From Gammaproteobacteria bacterium (GTDB lineage: Bacteria; Pseudomonadota; Gammaproteobacteria; Steroidobacterales; Steroidobacteraceae): a stretch of 14,755 nt of DNA. This document shows positions 14,045 through 14,755 of the stretch, piece by piece. The translations under genes were made by a program, and so were the position numbers. How positions within the stretch are numbered: the first letter of the stretch is position 1; each line of letters begins with the position of its first letter. The DNA is taken from NCBI GenBank assembly GCA_019242385.1, contig JAFAVO010000195.1, positions 1 to 14,755 of the forward strand, in the 5' to 3' direction. The notes below the pieces were generated by a model. It was given only the letters and a program-made list of their open reading frames with translations. It ran no database searches and was not told the origin of the DNA.

Positions 14045-14755
14045 GGTTTTTCTTTCCCGAAGAGCTCATCGAGCTTCTGCTCGTACGCGTGATAGCCGAG
14101 CACGTCGTAGAGCTCGGCACGGGTCTGCATCAGATCCACCACGCTCCGCTGCGTGCCCTCGGTGCGGATGGCCTGATACACCCGCAGCTGCGCGCGCGCG
14201 GCGGCGCGAAACGCCGAGAGCGGATACAGCACCAGGCGCACACCGGTGGCGGCGAGCTCACTCACCGTGAAGAGCGGGGTCTGCCCGAACTCGGTGAGGT
14301 TGGCGAGCACCGGCACCGGCAGCGCGCTGGTGAATTGCCGGTACTCATCGAGCGTCTTCAGCGCCTCGGCGAAGATCATGTCGGCGCCGGCCGCCACGTA
14401 GCGCGCGGCCCGCTCGAGTGCGGCGGCCTGCCCCTCGACCGCGTGCGCGTCGGTGCGCGCCATGATGACGAAGGCCGGATCGGAGCGGGCATCGACCGCG
14501 GCGCGGATGCGATCGACCATCTCACCGGGGTGCACCAGCGCCTTGCCTGGACGATGTCCGCAGCGTTTCGCGGACACCTGGTCCTCCAGGTGCATGCCGC
14601 CGGCGCCCGCGCGCAGCAGCTCGCGCGTGGTGCGTGCGATGTTGAAGGCGCTGCCGAAACCGGTGTCGGCATCGACCAGCAGCGGCAGCGGGCAGGCTGC
14701 GGTGATGCGGCGTACGTCCTCGCAGACATCGTTGAGCGAGGTGATGCCGAGATCG
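14041..14755 (-). CDS. prpB: Methylisocitrate lyase (PrpB), N-terminus beyond the window
   Basis: About 237 C-terminal residues are visible; the start lies past base 14755. The partial protein has the metal-binding segment LLVDADTGFG, the family catalytic loop EDQVSAKRCGHRPGK with the active-site cysteine, MARTDAHAVEG, and NLTEFGQTPLF, followed by LYPLSAFRAA. It belongs to the isocitrate lyase/PEP mutase superfamily and splits 2-methylisocitrate into pyruvate and succinate. The stop overlaps the prpC start (ATGA). The promoter and any PrpR-type or GntR-type regulator would be outside the window, upstream of this gene. Confidence 0.95.
   Translation of the reverse strand, partial: DLGITSLNDVCEDVRRITAACPLPLLVDADTGFGSAFNIARTTRELLRAGAGGMHLEDQVSAKRCGHRPGKALVHPGEMVDRIRAAVDARSDPAFVIMARTDAHAVEGQAAALERAARYVAAGADMIFAEALKTLDEYRQFTSALPVPVLANLTEFGQTPLFTVSELAATGVRLVLYPLSAFRAAARAQLRVYQAIRTEGTQRSVVDLMQTRAELYDVLGYHAYEQKLDELFGKEKP

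Noticed and set aside
12233..14092. A 619-codon plus-strand open frame antisense to prpC and prpD
   Set aside because: Its translation is rich in His, Arg, Glu and Gly with no recognisable domain, which is typical of the complement of GC-rich genes. The minus strand encodes well-matched PrpC and PrpD across the whole stretch.

Overview
The window is a GC-rich bacterial chromosome segment carrying ordinary, densely packed genes. Tat export genes, a DegP/DegQ-type protease with two PDZ domains, a Prc-type C-terminal processing peptidase, a cytochrome c4-like protein, a D-aminoacyl-tRNA deacylase and a prpB-prpC-prpD cluster together suggest a Gram-negative proteobacterium. A gammaproteobacterium of the Xanthomonadales/Nevskiales/Steroidobacterales type is likely, but that is inferred from protein character and not from a marker gene. 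I see no rRNA, tRNA, CRISPR array, insertion sequence, integrase or phage module.

Layout. (1) 2-814, +: the 3' part of a carboxy-terminal processing peptidase, followed at 895-1530 by a DedA-family membrane protein. (2) 1527-1922, -: a MAPEG-family membrane protein whose stop codon overlaps that of DedA. It is divergent, across 41 bp containing a perfect 8-bp-arm inverted repeat, from (3) 1964-2778, +: an AHSA1/SRPBCC protein translationally coupled to a small four-helix membrane protein (PF04020-like). (4) 2837-4906, -: an OPT-family oligopeptide transporter. Divergent from it is (5) 5040-5525, +: a small membrane-anchored protein with a 7-residue Pro/Gln repeat tail. (6) 5538-8346, -: tatA-tatB-tatC and a POT-family peptide transporter, all overlapping or abutting, preceded by dtd (8462-8902, -). 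(7) 9005-9721, +: a di-heme cytochrome c, then 9822-11339, +: a Do-type periplasmic serine protease ending in a clear intrinsic terminator. (8) 11414-14755, -: prpB (cut by the window edge), prpC and prpD, a methylcitrate-cycle operon.

How the genes fit together. The tat genes build the twin-arginine translocase. The protease, the processing peptidase and the cytochrome act in the periplasm or at the inner membrane. The two peptide transporters belong to unrelated families (OPT and POT) and lie within 0.7 kb of each other on the same strand, separated only by the small repeat protein. The prp genes convert propionyl-CoA and oxaloacetate to pyruvate and succinate; the methylaconitate-to-methylisocitrate step needs an aconitase encoded elsewhere.

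Novelty. I found no convincing undescribed system. The points most worth checking are a probable CTG start codon for tatB, a Ser-to-Pro change in the catalytic SQxT motif of the deacylase, the paired peptide transporters flanking the repeat protein, the inverted repeat between the MAPEG and SRPBCC genes, and a terminator-like hairpin with six T residues in the leader of the cytochrome gene.
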